36,299 nucleotides of DNA, from positions 1-36,299 of the forward strand of contig CAJTTS010000026.1 in NCBI GenBank assembly GCA_910579155.1, given 5' to 3'. The DNA comes from an uncultured Oscillospiraceae bacterium (GTDB lineage: Bacteria; Bacillota_A; Clostridia; Oscillospirales; Oscillospiraceae). Shown here piece by piece: positions 13,116-27,726 of the stretch. The notes below the pieces were generated by a model. That model ran no database searches and was not told where the DNA came from. It saw only the letters and a list, made by a program, of their open reading frames with translations. The stretch's first letter is position 1, and the number at the start of each line of letters is the position of its first letter. Both the position numbers and the translations under genes were made by a program.

Positions 13116-14558
13116 TCAGCCGTTATCGTCCACCAAAGAGTGGAAAATATCCAAATATTCCTGCACAGAGCGTTTCCAGGAGCTGTCGTAGTTCATGACG
13201 CTCTTTTGCAGTGCGGTCCAATGCTCTTTGTCGTGGAACAGCTCCACGGCCCGGCGTACGGCCCCCAGCATGTCGTGGGCGTTGTAGCTCTTGAAGGTGA
13301 AGCCGTTGCCCTCGCCGGTCTCGATGTCATAGGCGGGCACCGTGTCGTACAGGCCGCCGGTCTCCCGGACGATGGGGATGGTGCCGTAGCGCATGGCGAT
13401 GAGCTGAGTCAGGCCGCAGGGCTCCTGCTTGGAGGGCATGAGCACCAGGTCCGCGCCGGCATACGCCTGATGGGCCAGGGTATTGTCGAAGACGATATTG
13501 GCGGACATCTTATCGGGGAAGTTGCCGGCGTAGGCCCGGAACATGTTCTCGTACTGCGCCTCGCCGGTGCCGATGACGACCATTTGCAGATCGTCCCACA
13601 TCAGGTCGTCCATGACGGCCTGGACCAGGTCCACGCCCTTGTGGCCCACCAGGCGGGTAATCATAATGACGATGGGAGCGTCCTCCCGGACGGCCAGGCC
13701 CAGCCGCTCCTGAAGGAACTTTTTGTTCTCCGCCTTCTTTTCCAGGGTGCCCGCGGTGAAGTTGACGGGGATGAAGGGGTCCGACTCGGGGTTGAACACC
13801 TCGGTGTCGATGCCGTTGACCACGCCGCTGAGCTTGTAGGCGTGCTGGCGCAGCACGTCGTGGAGGCCGTGGGCGAAGTAAGGGTCCTGAATCTCATTGG
13901 CGTAGGTCTGGGACACGGTGCTCACCCGGTCGGCGGTGTGGATGGCGGCCTTCATCAGGTTGGTGCAGGTGTCGAAATTCATGGTGCCCTTCCAGTCCTC
14001 GGGCAGGCCCAGCACCTCGTCCACGAAGGAGTCGGGGAAACGGCCCTGATACTCCATGTTGTGGATGGTGAACAGGGTCTTGATGGGCCGGTATTTTTCC
14101 ACGCCCATGTAGAACGCCCGCAGGAACACCGGCACCAGGGCGGTCTGCCAGTCGTTGGCGTGGATCACATCGGGGTACCAGTCCAGGTGTTGGAGGGATT
14201 CCAGGATGGCCTTGGAATAGAAGGCGAAGCGTTCGCCGTCGTCATAGTGGCCGTAACAGCCGTCCCGGTAGAAGTAGTACTCGTTGTCGATGAAGTAGTA
14301 CTGGAGCTTCTTCTTCTTGCTCACCGCCCGGAACAACCCGCAATACACATTTCGCCAGGACAGGGAGATGGTAAAGTTGGTGAGGTACTCGATTTCAAAC
14401 TCCGGGTTGTCCTTGATGGCCTTGTAGTAGGGCAGGAAGACATAGACCTCGGTGTTGGGGGACTCGGCCAAAGCCTTGGGCAGGGCGGCGGCCACGTCGC
14501 CCAGGCCGCCGGTCTTGATATAAGGCGCGGCCTCGCTGGTGGCTAGTAGGATCTTCAT
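13116..14558 (-). CDS. glgA: Glycogen synthase (ADP-glucose)
   Basis: Transfers glucose from ADP-glucose to the growing alpha-1,4-glucan. 480 residues, GT5 family with GT-B fold. The N-terminus reads MKILLATSEAAPYIKTGGLGDVAAALPKAL, containing the KTGGLGDV ADP-glucose loop; HANDWQTALVP and FTIHNMEYQG are conserved in the first domain. The second domain holds MITRLVGHKGVDLVQAV, VIGTGEAQYE and the active-site segment MPSKQEPCGLTQLIAMRYGTIPIVRETGGLYDTV. Its ATG overlaps the glgD stop as ATGA, so translation is coupled. It is the last gene of the glgB-C-D-A unit. About 200 nt separate it from glgP, containing a T-rich hairpin (stem TTTTTCAC/GTGAAAAA near 13058-13087) and the glgP promoter. Confidence 0.96.
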   Translation of the reverse strand: MKILLATSEAAPYIKTGGLGDVAAALPKALAESPNTEVYVFLPYYKAIKDNPEFEIEYLTNFTISLSWRNVYCGLFRAVSKKKKLQYYFIDNEYYFYRDGCYGHYDDGERFAFYSKAILESLQHLDWYPDVIHANDWQTALVPVFLRAFYMGVEKYRPIKTLFTIHNMEYQGRFPDSFVDEVLGLPEDWKGTMNFDTCTNLMKAAIHTADRVSTVSQTYANEIQDPYFAHGLHDVLRQHAYKLSGVVNGIDTEVFNPESDPFIPVNFTAGTLEKKAENKKFLQERLGLAVREDAPIVIMITRLVGHKGVDLVQAVMDDLMWDDLQMVVIGTGEAQYENMFRAYAGNFPDKMSANIVFDNTLAHQAYAGADLVLMPSKQEPCGLTQLIAMRYGTIPIVRETGGLYDTVPAYDIETGEGNGFTFKSYNAHDMLGAVRRAVELFHDKEHWTALQKSVMNYDSSWKRSVQEYLDIFHSLVDDNG

Positions 14559-15679
14559 ACGGTTACTCCTTTGCGAATGACAACGGGGTTGGAGGCCAGC
14601 CCCTTGAGCTGGGCCCCGGCGCTGATGGTAACCCGCTTGTCCACGATGACGTTCTCCAGGCAGGCGCCCTCGCCCACCTCGCTGCCGCCCATGATGACGC
14701 AGTTCTTAAGCTTGGCGCCCTTGGCGATCTTCACGCCCCGGGACACCACGCTGCTTTCCACGCAGCCGTCTACGATGCAGCCGTCGGCGATGATGCTGCG
14801 GGTCGCTTGGCACTCCAGGCCGTAATAGGCGGGGACCTCATCGGTGACGCGGGTGTGGATGGGCCGGTCGCCCCGGAACAGGTCGGCGGCCACGTCGTCG
14901 TTTAGGATGGCCAGACTGCTCTGGAAATAATCGTTCATGTTCCGGATGCGCAGCACAGTGCTGTCCACCTCGTAGATGTTGACGGACAGGCGTCCCCGGT
15001 TGAACTCGTGCTGGACGAAGTCCCGCAGGAAGTCGTAGATGCCCCGGGCGGTGTAATCCTTGATGACGTTGATGAGGAACTCGCGGGAGATAATCATGTG
15101 GCCCATGCTGGCATACTCGCCGGGCTTGGCGGTATAGGACAGGGCATAGGAGGTCATCTTGTGGTTGGAGTCGGCGCCCATGACGGAGGCATACTCCTGC
15201 TGGGAGGACTCGGTGACCTTGGTGGCGAACATGGTGATGTCGCAGCCGCTGGCGATGTGCTCCTCCAGGGCGGCGCGGTAGTCGATGTTGCACAGTACGT
15301 AGGCGTCGGCCATCAGGACGTAGGGAGTGGTGGAAATGGTCTCCAGGTAGTCCAGGGCGTTGCGCAGCTCATCCAGCTTGCCGCGGCTGTCGCCGGTGTG
15401 GGCGTTTTCGGTGGTGAAGGGGGGGAGAAGCTGTAGGCCGCCGTTCTTGCGGTTCAGATCCCACTCCTGGCTGTTGCTCAGGTGGTCCATCAGGGAGTGG
15501 TAGTGCTGCTTGACCAGCACGCCAACATTGAGGATGCCGGAATTGACCATGTTGGACAGCGCGAAGTCCACGAGGCGGTAGCGCCCGCCGAAGGGGATTG
15601 CGCCCATGTTGCGGTCCTGCGTCAGAGAGTTCAGCGCGTCGGTATACATCTCGGAAAAAATAATACCAGTCATTTTCAT
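14555..15679 (-). CDS. glgD: GlgD, regulatory paralogue of ADP-glucose pyrophosphorylase
   Basis: 374 residues from ATG 15679, behind AAGGGGG, 13 nt after the glgC stop. It has the nucleotidyltransferase plus left-handed beta-helix layout of GlgC, but the catalytic N-terminal loop is changed: MKMTGIIFSEMYTDALNSLT stands where GlgC has [10 protein letters not shown], so the pyrophosphate-binding GGxGxRL is lost. AIPFGGRYRLVDFALSNMVNSGI is retained. The C-terminus shows hexapeptide turns (RSIIADGCIVDGCVESSVVSRGVKI and beyond). In Firmicutes, GlgC and GlgD form a heterotetramer in which GlgD lacks or has little activity and modulates GlgC; that role is family knowledge. It overlaps glgA by 4 nt. 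Confidence 0.94.
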   Translation of the reverse strand: MKMTGIIFSEMYTDALNSLTQDRNMGAIPFGGRYRLVDFALSNMVNSGILNVGVLVKQHYHSLMDHLSNSQEWDLNRKNGGLQLLPPFTTENAHTGDSRGKLDELRNALDYLETISTTPYVLMADAYVLCNIDYRAALEEHIASGCDITMFATKVTESSQQEYASVMGADSNHKMTSYALSYTAKPGEYASMGHMIISREFLINVIKDYTARGIYDFLRDFVQHEFNRGRLSVNIYEVDSTVLRIRNMNDYFQSSLAILNDDVAADLFRGDRPIHTRVTDEVPAYYGLECQATRSIIADGCIVDGCVESSVVSRGVKIAKGAKLKNCVIMGGSEVGEGACLENVIVDKRVTISAGAQLKGLASNPVVIRKGVTV

Positions 15680-15692
15680 GGTGGGCGCCCCC

Positions 15693-16883
15693 TTAAATAA
15701 TTTCCTTGGGTTTGACAACGGAGCCGGCCGTAATGGTTCTCTGGTGGCCCACCACGGCGATGCCCCAGTCCGCGTCGAGGTAGTTCTCCGGGCGCTCGCC
15801 GATTTTAGCGCCCTCCTCGATGACGCATTGTTCACCGACGATGCAGTAGCTCAGGTTGGCGCCCTTGCGCACCACGGCGTTGGGCATGACCACAGCCCCG
15901 GTGACCACCGCGCCCTCCTCGATCTGACAGCCGGTGTACAGCACGGAGTGCTCCACATTGCCCCGGATGGTGCAGCCTTCGGCCACGAAGGAGTTGGTGA
16001 CCTTGGCGCCGCTGCCCAGCCGGGTGGCGGGGGCGGAATAGTTCCGGGCGTAGATGCGGAAGCTGGGGTCGCGCATATTGATGGGGTCGCTGGGGTCCAG
16101 CAGGTCCATGTTGGCGTCCCACAGGGAATTCAGGGTGCCCACATCCTTCCAGTAGCCTTCAAAGGAGTAGGCGTACATGGGGCGGCCGTCCTTCAGGAAG
16201 TTGGGGATGATGTTCTTGCCGAAGTCGTTTTCGGAGTTGGGGTCGTCCTCGTCGGCGATCAGGTATTCCCGCAGGGTGGCCCAGGTGAAGATGTAGATGC
16301 CCATGGAGGCCAGGTTGCTCTTGGGCTGCTTGGGCTTCTCCTCGAAGTCGGTGATGGCGCCGTTCTCGTCGGCGCTCATGATGCCCATGCGGGTGGCCTC
16401 CTCCATGCTGACGGGCATGACGGCGATGGTGCACTCGGCCCCCTTCTCCTTATGGTACCGGAGCATCTTGTTGTAGTCCATCTTATAGATGTGGTCGCCG
16501 CCCAGAACGGCCACGTACTCGGGGTTGTAGCGGTCCACGAAGGCGATGTTCTGATAGATAGCGTTGGCGGTGCCCTTGTACCAGGAGTCCGACTTGGTCC
16601 CGGTGTAGGGGGGGAGGACATGGGCCCCGCCCCAGTTGCGGTTCAGGTCCCAGGGCTGGCCGTTTCCTATGTAGTCGTTGAGTTCCAGGGGCTGGTACTG
16701 GGTGAGCACGCCCACGGTGTCGATGCCGGAGTTGATGCAGTTGGACAGCGGGAAATCAATGATGCGGTATTTGCCGCCGAAGGGCACCGCAGGCTTGGCG
16801 GTATCCTTCGTCAGCACGTACAGGCGGCTGCCCTGGCCGCCGGCCAGGAGCATGGCGATACACTCTTTTTTACGCTGGAACAA
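15693..16883 (-). CDS. glgC: Glucose-1-phosphate adenylyltransferase (ADP-glucose pyrophosphorylase)
   Basis: Makes ADP-glucose from glucose 1-phosphate and ATP, the rate-setting step of bacterial glycogen synthesis. 396 residues starting at TTG 16883; GGGGGAG is 6 nt upstream, and the resulting N-terminus [25 protein letters not shown] is canonical, while the next ATG would remove the start of the catalytic strand. Present are the pyrophosphate loop [27 protein letters not shown], the substrate-site [11 protein letters not shown] and FEEKPKQP, and a C-terminal left-handed beta-helix ([18 protein letters not shown] onward). It follows glgB by 20 nt and precedes glgD, with which it probably forms the enzyme complex. 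Confidence 0.95.
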   Translation of the reverse strand: MFQRKKECIAMLLAGGQGSRLYVLTKDTAKPAVPFGGKYRIIDFPLSNCINSGIDTVGVLTQYQPLELNDYIGNGQPWDLNRNWGGAHVLPPYTGTKSDSWYKGTANAIYQNIAFVDRYNPEYVAVLGGDHIYKMDYNKMLRYHKEKGAECTIAVMPVSMEEATRMGIMSADENGAITDFEEKPKQPKSNLASMGIYIFTWATLREYLIADEDDPNSENDFGKNIIPNFLKDGRPMYAYSFEGYWKDVGTLNSLWDANMDLLDPSDPINMRDPSFRIYARNYSAPATRLGSGAKVTNSFVAEGCTIRGNVEHSVLYTGCQIEEGAVVTGAVVMPNAVVRKGANLSYCIVGEQCVIEEGAKIGERPENYLDADWGIAVVGHQRTITAGSVVKPKEII

Positions 16884-16903
16884 GTTGAACTCCCCCTCAA
16901 AAA

Positions 16904-19099
16904 TTAGTTTTCAGTTTCGGATTTTTTTGCGCGGGGCTTGCGGACGGGCTTGGGCTTCTCCTCTGTATCTGCCTTTTTCGCCCGGGGTTTACGGGTGGTT
17001 TTGGGCTTGACGGCTTCCGCCGTCTCCGCCGCTTCGACGGCTTTTTCGGCCTTGGACTGCCTGCCCGGTTTCTTTTTAGGCGTAAGCTCGGCGGCGGGCG
17101 CGTCCGCTGCTTCGGCGGCATCCGCTTTTTTGCGGCCCTTGCGGGCGGGCGTGGCGGGGGCAGCCTCCTTGTTCGCCTCGTTGCCGGCCTCGTCCTTGGC
17201 GCCCCGGGTGGTGGCCTTGCGCTCATAGAACACGGTGGACATGGGGGGCAAGGTAAGGGACACGGAGTATTTCAGCCCGTGCAGCTCCTCCTTTTTGGCC
17301 TTGACGGGGACCAATTCGGCGCCGTTGCCGCCGTACTTCGCATCGTCGCTGGACAGCACGGGGACGTAGGTGCCTGCCATGGGGACTCCGATCTTGTAAT
17401 CGGTGCGCTCCACAGGGCAGAAGTTGCACACCACGATGACCTCCTTCCCCTTGTCGTCGATGCGGCGGAAGGAGATGACGCTCTGCTGCCAGTCGTCGCA
17501 GGAGATCCACTGGAAGCCCTGCCAATCCACATCGTTGCGCCACAGGGCGGGGTGGTCCAGATAGTAGTGGTTCAGGTCCCGGACGTAGGACTGCATCTGG
17601 CGGTGCTTGTCGTAGTCCAGCAGCAGCCAGTCCAGCTCCTTTTTCTCGTCCCACTCGATGAACTGGGCGAACTCGCCGCCCATGAACAGCAGCTTCTTGC
17701 CCGGATGGGTCATCATATAACCGTAGAACGCCCGCAGGCTCTGGAACTTCTCGCCGTACTCGCCGGGCATCTTGTTGATGAGGGAGCACTTGCCGTGGAC
17801 CACCTCGTCGTGGGACAGGGGAAGCACGAAGTTCTCCGAGAAGGCGTAGGTCAAGGAGAAGGTCAGGTTGTTGTGCTTGCTCTTGCGGAACAGGGGGTCG
17901 GTGGACATATAATCCACCATGTCGTGCATCCAGCCCATGTTCCACTTGAAGTTGAAGCCCAGGCCGTTGAAGTCCTCTTTCGGCTTGGTGACGTTGGCGT
18001 AGGCGGTGGACTCCTCGGCCACCATGATGGCGGAGGGGTCGAAGGCGAAGGCGGCGGCGTTCATGTCCTGGAGGAAGGCCACCGCGTCCAGGTTAATGTT
18101 GTTGCCGTACTGGTTGGGCCGCCACTCGCCGCCTTGGCGTCCGTAGTCCAGATAGAGCATGGAGGCCACCGCGTCCACCCGGATGCCGTCCACATGGAAC
18201 TTATCCAGCCAGTACACCACGTTGGAGATCAGGAAGGAGCGTACCTCATACCGGCCGTAATCGAAGATGCGGGTGCCCCAGTCGGGATGGTCCCGGCGCA
18301 GGGGGTCGGCGGGCTCGTAGCAATAGCCGCCGTCGAACTCAAACAGGCCGCACTCGTCCCGGGGGAAGTGGGCGCCCACCCAGTCGATGATGACGCCGAT
18401 GCCCGCGTTGTGGCACATATCCACGAACTTCATGAAGTCGTGGGGGGTGCCGTACCGGGAGGTGGGGGCGTAGTACCCGGTGACCTGATAGCCCCAGGAG
18501 GGGTCGTAGGGATACTCGCTGACGGGCAGCAGCTCCACATGGGTGTAGCCCATATCCTTTAAATAGGGGACCAATTGCTCGGCGCACTCAGCATAGGACA
18601 GGAAGTTACCGTCCTCATGCCGGCGCCAGGAACCCAAGTGCATCTCGTAGATGTTGACCGGGCTGCGCAGCACGTCCTTGCGGCCCCGGGCCCGGCGGTA
18701 GGCCCCGTCGGTCCACTCAAAGCCGTCCAGGTCGAACACCTTGCTGGCGTTCTCCGGCCGGGTGGCCGAGTGGGTGGCGTAGGGATCAGCCCGGAACACG
18801 AAAGTGCCGTCGGGCCGCTCGATATAGTACTTGTACTCATCGTAGGTCTGCACGCCGGGGATGAACCGCTCCCATATGGCGGGGGCGATGCGATCCATGG
18901 CCGGAGAGGTCTTGTCCCAGTCGTTGAACTTGCCCAGCACCCGTACGCTCTTGGCGTGAGGCGCCCAGACCCGGAAGACATAGCCCTCCTGCCCGTCCAC
19001 CGTCTGGCGGTGGCAGCCCAGGAACTGGTAGGCATCCGAACTGGTTCCGTCGCTGAACCGCTTAATGGCATCGCTGAGTTGGTCTGCTTTGATTCTCAT
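16904..19099 (-). CDS. glgB: 1,4-alpha-glucan branching enzyme with a basic, disordered C-terminal tail
   Basis: Introduces alpha-1,6 branches into glycogen. 731 residues from ATG 19099 with GGAGG 7 nt upstream. CBM48 domain at about residues 25-120 ([21 protein letters not shown]), then the GH13 barrel: [18 protein letters not shown], the nucleophile in [16 protein letters not shown], the acid in IMVAEEST, the third acid in [12 protein letters not shown], then the all-beta C domain ending STVFYERKA near residue 629. Beyond it lies an unusual ~102-residue tail of Lys, Ala, Pro, Glu and Thr with KGRKKA, PKKKPGR and two copies of RKPRAKK, resembling a histone H1 or AT-hook tail. Normal branching enzymes end at the C domain. 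The gene heads glgB-C-D-A. Confidence 0.95.
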   Translation of the reverse strand: MRIKADQLSDAIKRFSDGTSSDAYQFLGCHRQTVDGQEGYVFRVWAPHAKSVRVLGKFNDWDKTSPAMDRIAPAIWERFIPGVQTYDEYKYYIERPDGTFVFRADPYATHSATRPENASKVFDLDGFEWTDGAYRRARGRKDVLRSPVNIYEMHLGSWRRHEDGNFLSYAECAEQLVPYLKDMGYTHVELLPVSEYPYDPSWGYQVTGYYAPTSRYGTPHDFMKFVDMCHNAGIGVIIDWVGAHFPRDECGLFEFDGGYCYEPADPLRRDHPDWGTRIFDYGRYEVRSFLISNVVYWLDKFHVDGIRVDAVASMLYLDYGRQGGEWRPNQYGNNINLDAVAFLQDMNAAAFAFDPSAIMVAEESTAYANVTKPKEDFNGLGFNFKWNMGWMHDMVDYMSTDPLFRKSKHNNLTFSLTYAFSENFVLPLSHDEVVHGKCSLINKMPGEYGEKFQSLRAFYGYMMTHPGKKLLFMGGEFAQFIEWDEKKELDWLLLDYDKHRQMQSYVRDLNHYYLDHPALWRNDVDWQGFQWISCDDWQQSVISFRRIDDKGKEVIVVCNFCPVERTDYKIGVPMAGTYVPVLSSDDAKYGGNGAELVPVKAKKEELHGLKYSVSLTLPPMSTVFYERKATTRGAKDEAGNEANKEAAPATPARKGRKKADAAEAADAPAAELTPKKKPGRQSKAEKAVEAAETAEAVKPKTTRKPRAKKADTEEKPKPVRKPRAKKSETEN

Positions 19100-19183
19100 A
19101 AGTGCCCTCCAAACTACCGCCCGCGCAGGCGGAAAATTTTGAGAATTGCGTTCCTTGCGCTGTGGGTATGCATTGATGATAAT

Positions 19184-19212
19184 ATTATAGCGTGCCTGTC
19201 CTCTAAAGTCAA
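19184..19212 (-). promoter_or_regulatory. Promoter of glgB-glgC-glgD-glgA
   Basis: TTGACT (19212-19207), 17-nt spacer, TATAAT (19189-19184) on the minus strand, giving a leader of about 78 nt. The region 19213-19383 between this promoter and the rpoC terminator holds no gene that I can see. Confidence 0.85.
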
Positions 19213-19383
19213 GATGCACAAAAATAAAAGAAAAAGCGGAGTGATTATGTCGCAATGTGTGAAAAAAGAGGAAAACATTTGGAATACTGCCGGTTTTTGC
19301 CTGCGCACCTACCGTTTGCCCATTTTTGCGACGGATCAGGCGCAAAGGAGCGCCGCCGCCGGTCCGCCGCAAAAAATGGAACG

Positions 19384-19425
19384 GCAAAAGCCGCCGTGCG
19401 TACCTCTGGATACGCACGGCGGCTT
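19384..19425 (-). terminator. rpoC terminator
   Basis: On the minus strand AAGCCGCCGTGCGTA, 8-nt loop, and the exact complement (19425-19388), followed by TTTG. It begins 14 nt after the rpoC stop. Confidence 0.88.
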
Positions 19426-19438
19426 GATTTGCAATGCC

Positions 19439-23350
<3,912 letters not shown>

Positions 23351-23367
23351 TGTCTCACCCTCCCTTC

Positions 23368-26300
23368 TCAGTCCTCGCCGTCGAGGTAGTCGTCTTCCCC
23401 GGCGGCGTTGTCAGCGTCCACGGCGAAATCGTCGTCGTCGCTGGTTTCCTTCATGGTGTAGCCCGCGTCGGCGAACTCGCTCTCGCTGCCCACGTCCTGA
23501 TAGCGGTCGTAGTCGTCGTCGCGGAAGCGGCCGGGCTGGTAGCTGCCGTCGTCCTCGTCGTCCTTGAGTTCGATCTCGTTGCCGGCTTCGTCCAGCACCT
23601 GGATGTCCAGACACAGGGCCTGGAGTTCCTTGACCAGCACCTTAAAGGATTCGGGCACACCGGGCTTGGGCACATTGTAGCCCTTGACGATGGACTCGTA
23701 GGTGCGCACGCGGCCCGTCACATCGTCGGACTTCACCGTTAGAATCTCTTGCAGGGTGTACGCCGCGCCGTAGGCCTCCAGGGCCCAGACCTCCATCTCA
23801 CCGAAGCGCTGGCCGCCGAACTGGGCCTTGCCGCCCAGGGGCTGCTGGGTAACCAGGGAGTAGGGGCCGGTGGAACGGGCGTGGATCTTGTCGTCCACCA
23901 GGTGGTGGAGCTTGAGGAAGTACACATAACCCACGGTGACGGGGTTGTCGAAGCGCTCGCCGGTGCGGCCGTCGTACAGCCAGCTCTTGCCGTCCTCCCG
24001 GAGGCCCGCCAGCTTGAGCGTGTCGGCGATGTCCTGCTCGTCCGCGCCGTTGAAGATGGGGGTGGCCACCTTCCAGCCCAGGGCCTTGGCGGCGTAGCCC
24101 AAGTGGACCTCCAGCACCTGGCCGATGTTCATACGGGAGGGCACGCCCAGGGGGTTCAGCACGATGTCCAGGGGGGTGCCGTCGGGCAGGAAGGGCATAT
24201 CCTCCTGGGGCAGGATGCGGGACACCACGCCCTTGTTGCCGTGGCGGCCGGCCATCTTGTCGCCCACGGAGATCTTCCGCTTCTGAGCGATGTAGACCCG
24301 GACCACCTGGTTGACGCCGGGGGACAGCTCGGCTCCCTCCTCCCGGGAGAACACCTTCACGTCCACCACGATGCCGTACTCGCCGTGGGGGACCTTCAGA
24401 GAGGTATCGCGGGTCTCGTGGGCCTTCTCGCCGAAGATGGCCCGGAGCAGGCGCTCCTCGGCGGTCATCTCGGTCTCGCCCTTGGGGGTGACCTTGCCCA
24501 CCAGATAGTCGCCGGCGCGGACCTCCGCGCCCACGCGGATAATGCCCCGCTCGTCCAGGTCCTTCAGGGCGTCCTCGCCCACGTTGGTGATGTCGCGGGT
24601 GATCTCCTCGGGGCCCAGCTTGGTGTCCCGGGCCTCGGTCTCGTACTCCTCGATGTGGATGGAGGTGAACACGTCCTCCTTCACCATCCGCTCGTTGAGC
24701 AGGATGGCGTCCTCATAGTTGTAGCCCTCCCAGGTCATGAAGCCCATGAGGATGTTCTTGCCTAGGGCGATCTCGCCGTTGGAGGTGGACTGGCCGTCGG
24801 CCAGGGTGTCCCGGGCCTGGACCCTGTCGCCCACGGACACGATGGGCCGCTGGTGGATGCAGGTGCCGTGGTTGGAGCGCTGGTACTTGGTCAGCTTGTA
24901 CTCCTTAATGCCCATGCCGTCATAGCGGACGGTGATGGAGGTGGCGTCCACCTGGGTGACCACGCCGTCGCCCTCGGCCAGTATGGCGACCTCGGAGTCC
25001 TGGCAGTTCTTGTATTCCTGGCCGGTGGCCACGATGGGCGCCTCGGTGGTCAGCAGGGGCACGGCCTGGCGCTGCATGTTGGCGCCCATCAGGGCGCGGT
25101 TGGCATCGTCGTTCTGGAGGAAGGGAATCTGGGCGGAGGCCACGGACACCATCATCTTGGGGGACACGTCCACGTAGTCCACCCGGTCCCGGTCCACCTC
25201 GATGATCTCGTTGCGGTGGCGGCAGGCCACGCGGGCGCGCTCGAAGCAGCCGTTCTCGTCCACCGGCTCGGTGGCCTGGGCCACGTTGAACTCGTCCTCC
25301 ACGTCGGCGGTCATATATTCCACGTCATTGGTGACCTGGACGGCGATGCACCTGCCGTTGTCGTCCAGGACCTTTTTGGTCTTGCGGTAGGGGGCCTCGA
25401 TGAAGCCGTAGCGGTTCACCCGGGCATAGGAGGCCAGATAGGAGATCAGGCCGATATTGGGACCTTCCGGCGTCTCAATGGGGCACAGGCGGCCATAGTG
25501 GGAGTAATGGATATCGCGCACATCGAAGGAGGCGCGGTCACGGCTCAGGCCGCCGGGGCCCAGGGCGGACAGGCGGCGCTTGTGGGTCAGCTCGGCCAGG
25601 GGGTTGGTCTGGTCCATGAACTGGGACAGGGGGGAGGAGCCGAAGAACTCCTTGATGGCGGCGGTGACCGGCCGGATGTTGATCAGGGACTGGGGGGTGA
25701 CGATGTCCAGGTCCTGGATGGTCATCCGCTCCCGGATCACCCGCTCCATGCGGGTGAAGCCGATCCGGAACTGGTTTTGCAGCAGCTCGCCCACGCAGCG
25801 CAGGCGGCGGTTGCCCAGGTGGTCGATGTCGTCGGGGGCGCCCACGCCGAAAGCCAGGCAGTTGAGATAGTTGATGGACGCCATGATGTCGTCCACGGTG
25901 ATGTGTTTGGGGATGAGGGCGTCCATGTTGTCGCGGAGCAGGTCCAGGAAATCCTCCTGGCTGAGCTTTTCCGCGTCCCGCTTCTCCAGCAACTCGCGGA
26001 GCACCCGGAAGCACACTTTTTCGGTGATGCCGGCCTCGTTCTCAGGGTCGAAATCCACGAAGTCCTTCATGTCCACCATGCCGTTGGAGAACACCTTGAC
26101 CATATGCACGCCGGTGTGGAGGTCGTCCACCTCCACCACGGCCTCGTTGACGCCCAGGGCGTCCAGCTCCCGGGCCCGGTCGCGGGTGAGCACCTCGCCC
26201 GCCTCGGCCACGATCTCGCCGGTGGAAGGGTCGGCCACGGGCGCACCCAGCTTCTGGCCCGCCAGGCGGGTCCAGATGGCCAGCTTCTTGTTGAATTTGT

Positions 26301-27123
26301 ACCGGCCCACCCCGGACAGGTCATACCGCCGGGGGTCGAAGAACAGGGAGTTCATCAAGCTCTCGGCGGAGTCCACCGTGGGGGGCTCGCCGGGGCGCAG
26401 CTTGCGATAAATCTCCAGCATGGACTCCTCGTAACTCTTGCAGGCGTCCTTTTCCAGAGTGGCCAGGATGCGGGGGTCCTCGCCGAACAGGTCGATGATG
26501 CCCGCGTCGGTGCGGGGGCCGATGGCCCGGATCAGGCAGGTGATGGGCAGCTTGCGGTTTTTGTCGATGCGGACGTAGAACACATCGGACAAATCAGTCT
26601 CATACTCCAGCCACGCGCCCCGGTAGGGGATGACGGTGGAGGTGTAGGAGATGTTGTCCACCTTGTCCGCGTTCTTGGAGAAATACACGCCGGGGGAGCG
26701 CACCAACTGAGACACGATGACCCGCTCCGCGCCGTTGATGACGAAGGTGCCCGCGTCCGTCATGATGGGGAAGTCGCCCATGAAGATGGACTGTTCCTTA
26801 ATCTCGTTGGTGGACTTGTTGCGCAAGTGGACCTGTACCTTCATGGGGGCGGCGTAGGTCATGTCCTGGGCCTTGCACTCCTCAATGGTGTACTTGGGGG
26901 GGTCGTCCATGGAGAAGCTGATGAAGGACAGCTCCAGGTTGCCCGCGTAGTCGGTGATGGAGTCTACATCGTTGAATACCTCTTTGAGCCCCTTCTCCAG
27001 GAACCAGTTGTAGGACTTCTTTTGAATCTCCAGGAGGTAGGGCATCTCCAGGATCTCGTCGGTGCGGGCGAAGCTCTTGCGGTGGGTCTTGCCGTACCAG
27101 ACGTCTTTGACCGCTCTCGCCAT
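23368..27123 (-). CDS. rpoB: DNA-directed RNA polymerase subunit beta
   Basis: Second large subunit of RNA polymerase. 1251 residues from ATG 27123, giving [19 protein letters not shown]; an in-frame GTG 18 nt upstream is possible but no good site precedes it, and a GGAG lies 12 nt before the ATG. Conserved blocks include [10 protein letters not shown], the rifampicin region [20 protein letters not shown] with [12 protein letters not shown] after it, [20 protein letters not shown], and the C-terminal [17 protein letters not shown] and [20 protein letters not shown]. In the rifampicin region Pro stands where E. coli and most bacteria have Gln510. About 75 C-terminal residues form an acidic, low-complexity tail. 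The gene has its own promoter and no rplJ-rplL directly upstream. Confidence 0.98.
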   Translation of the reverse strand: MARAVKDVWYGKTHRKSFARTDEILEMPYLLEIQKKSYNWFLEKGLKEVFNDVDSITDYAGNLELSFISFSMDDPPKYTIEECKAQDMTYAAPMKVQVHLRNKSTNEIKEQSIFMGDFPIMTDAGTFVINGAERVIVSQLVRSPGVYFSKNADKVDNISYTSTVIPYRGAWLEYETDLSDVFYVRIDKNRKLPITCLIRAIGPRTDAGIIDLFGEDPRILATLEKDACKSYEESMLEIYRKLRPGEPPTVDSAESLMNSLFFDPRRYDLSGVGRYKFNKKLAIWTRLAGQKLGAPVADPSTGEIVAEAGEVLTRDRARELDALGVNEAVVEVDDLHTGVHMVKVFSNGMVDMKDFVDFDPENEAGITEKVCFRVLRELLEKRDAEKLSQEDFLDLLRDNMDALIPKHITVDDIMASINYLNCLAFGVGAPDDIDHLGNRRLRCVGELLQNQFRIGFTRMERVIRERMTIQDLDIVTPQSLINIRPVTAAIKEFFGSSPLSQFMDQTNPLAELTHKRRLSALGPGGLSRDRASFDVRDIHYSHYGRLCPIETPEGPNIGLISYLASYARVNRYGFIEAPYRKTKKVLDDNGRCIAVQVTNDVEYMTADVEDEFNVAQATEPVDENGCFERARVACRHRNEIIEVDRDRVDYVDVSPKMMVSVASAQIPFLQNDDANRALMGANMQRQAVPLLTTEAPIVATGQEYKNCQDSEVAILAEGDGVVTQVDATSITVRYDGMGIKEYKLTKYQRSNHGTCIHQRPIVSVGDRVQARDTLADGQSTSNGEIALGKNILMGFMTWEGYNYEDAILLNERMVKEDVFTSIHIEEYETEARDTKLGPEEITRDITNVGEDALKDLDERGIIRVGAEVRAGDYLVGKVTPKGETEMTAEERLLRAIFGEKAHETRDTSLKVPHGEYGIVVDVKVFSREEGAELSPGVNQVVRVYIAQKRKISVGDKMAGRHGNKGVVSRILPQEDMPFLPDGTPLDIVLNPLGVPSRMNIGQVLEVHLGYAAKALGWKVATPIFNGADEQDIADTLKLAGLREDGKSWLYDGRTGERFDNPVTVGYVYFLKLHHLVDDKIHARSTGPYSLVTQQPLGGKAQFGGQRFGEMEVWALEAYGAAYTLQEILTVKSDDVTGRVRTYESIVKGYNVPKPGVPESFKVLVKELQALCLDIQVLDEAGNEIELKDDEDDGSYQPGRFRDDDYDRYQDVGSESEFADAGYTMKETSDDDDFAVDADNAAGEDDYLDGED

Positions 27124-27256
27124 TTGCCAATCACGCTCCACTTCGTCAAAATTTCGGGCCGCGGGGATACCAAAGAACCGATACGCCCGGGGCAGTTGTC
27201 ATGTTCTGAAAATTTTCTCTTGCGTTCTTTGTGCAAATCTGCTATACTCACTGTAA

Positions 27257-27283
27257 CAGGTGGGGAAGGTCTTTTACCACCTG
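27257..27283 (-). promoter_or_regulatory. Hairpin in the rpoB leader
   Basis: CAGGTGG and CCACCTG pair across a 13-nt loop early in the ~175-nt leader of rpoB. No T-run follows, so it is not an intrinsic terminator. Function unknown. Confidence 0.45.
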
Positions 27284-27302
27284 CTGTGTATAAAAGCAGT
27301 TT

Positions 27303-27331
27303 ATGATACCACATCCGCCGTCCCGCGTCAA
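27303..27331 (-). promoter_or_regulatory. Promoter of rpoB-rpoC
   Basis: TTGACG (27331-27326), 17-nt spacer, TATCAT (27308-27303) on the minus strand. The -35 box is one arm of a dyad CGTCAA-N8-TTGACG (27326-27345), and the upstream AAAATTTCTC block is shared with the DAHP synthase promoter. Confidence 0.82.
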
Positions 27332-27395
27332 GAGAAATTTTGACGGCAGGGCGTTTTTTTGTACCAGCTTCTGTTTTCATGGCAGGGCGAGCGGG

Positions 27396-27692
27396 GTGAA
27401 GGGCTTGGGAAAGTACGAAAAATATGAGCTTTTACAATTTACCGCCATGCTGCTTGCGCTGGCGGCGCTAGGTGCGACCCTCAAAATCCCCGACTTTGCC
27501 GTAGCGCTGCCCTTTGCCCTGATGCCCGCGACGGGTTGCGCGGGAGTTGCCGCCTATTTCCATCACAAATTGCCCAAGAGCAAAAAGTGTTCGCTGTTCA
27601 GCAGGTGCCACCCGACGCCATTTTTTATTGTCCTGTTGCTTGGAAACGCATTGGCCTTCCTGGAGTTTGCCCTAAAACTCTGGCGGCGGTGA
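27396..27692 (+). CDS. Small hydrophobic membrane protein, unknown function
   Basis: About 98 residues if started at GTG 27396 (weak AGGGCGAG upstream; TTG 27405 is an alternative). Not recognised. Hydrophobic segments: LLQFTAMLLALAALGATL, FAVALPFALMPATGCAGVAAYF and FFIVLLLGNALAFLEFAL, separated by a basic loop HHKLPKSKKCSLFSRCH. This gives three probable transmembrane helices with a positively charged connector. It lies 34 nt upstream of the DUF1294 gene and probably shares a transcript with it. Size and topology are similar to the next protein but no shared motif was found. Coding status is supported by codon bias and neighbour arrangement only. Confidence 0.5.
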   Translation: MKGLGKYEKYELLQFTAMLLALAALGATLKIPDFAVALPFALMPATGCAGVAAYFHHKLPKSKKCSLFSRCHPTPFFIVLLLGNALAFLEFALKLWRR

Positions 27693-27726
27693 GCGCACAC
27701 GATACACTATACAAAAGGAGCCGTTC

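Noticed and set aside
16904..17220. Separate DNA-binding protein gene downstream of glgB
   Set aside because: The basic stretch is in frame with glgB, with no stop, start or ribosome binding site between; it is a fusion tail.
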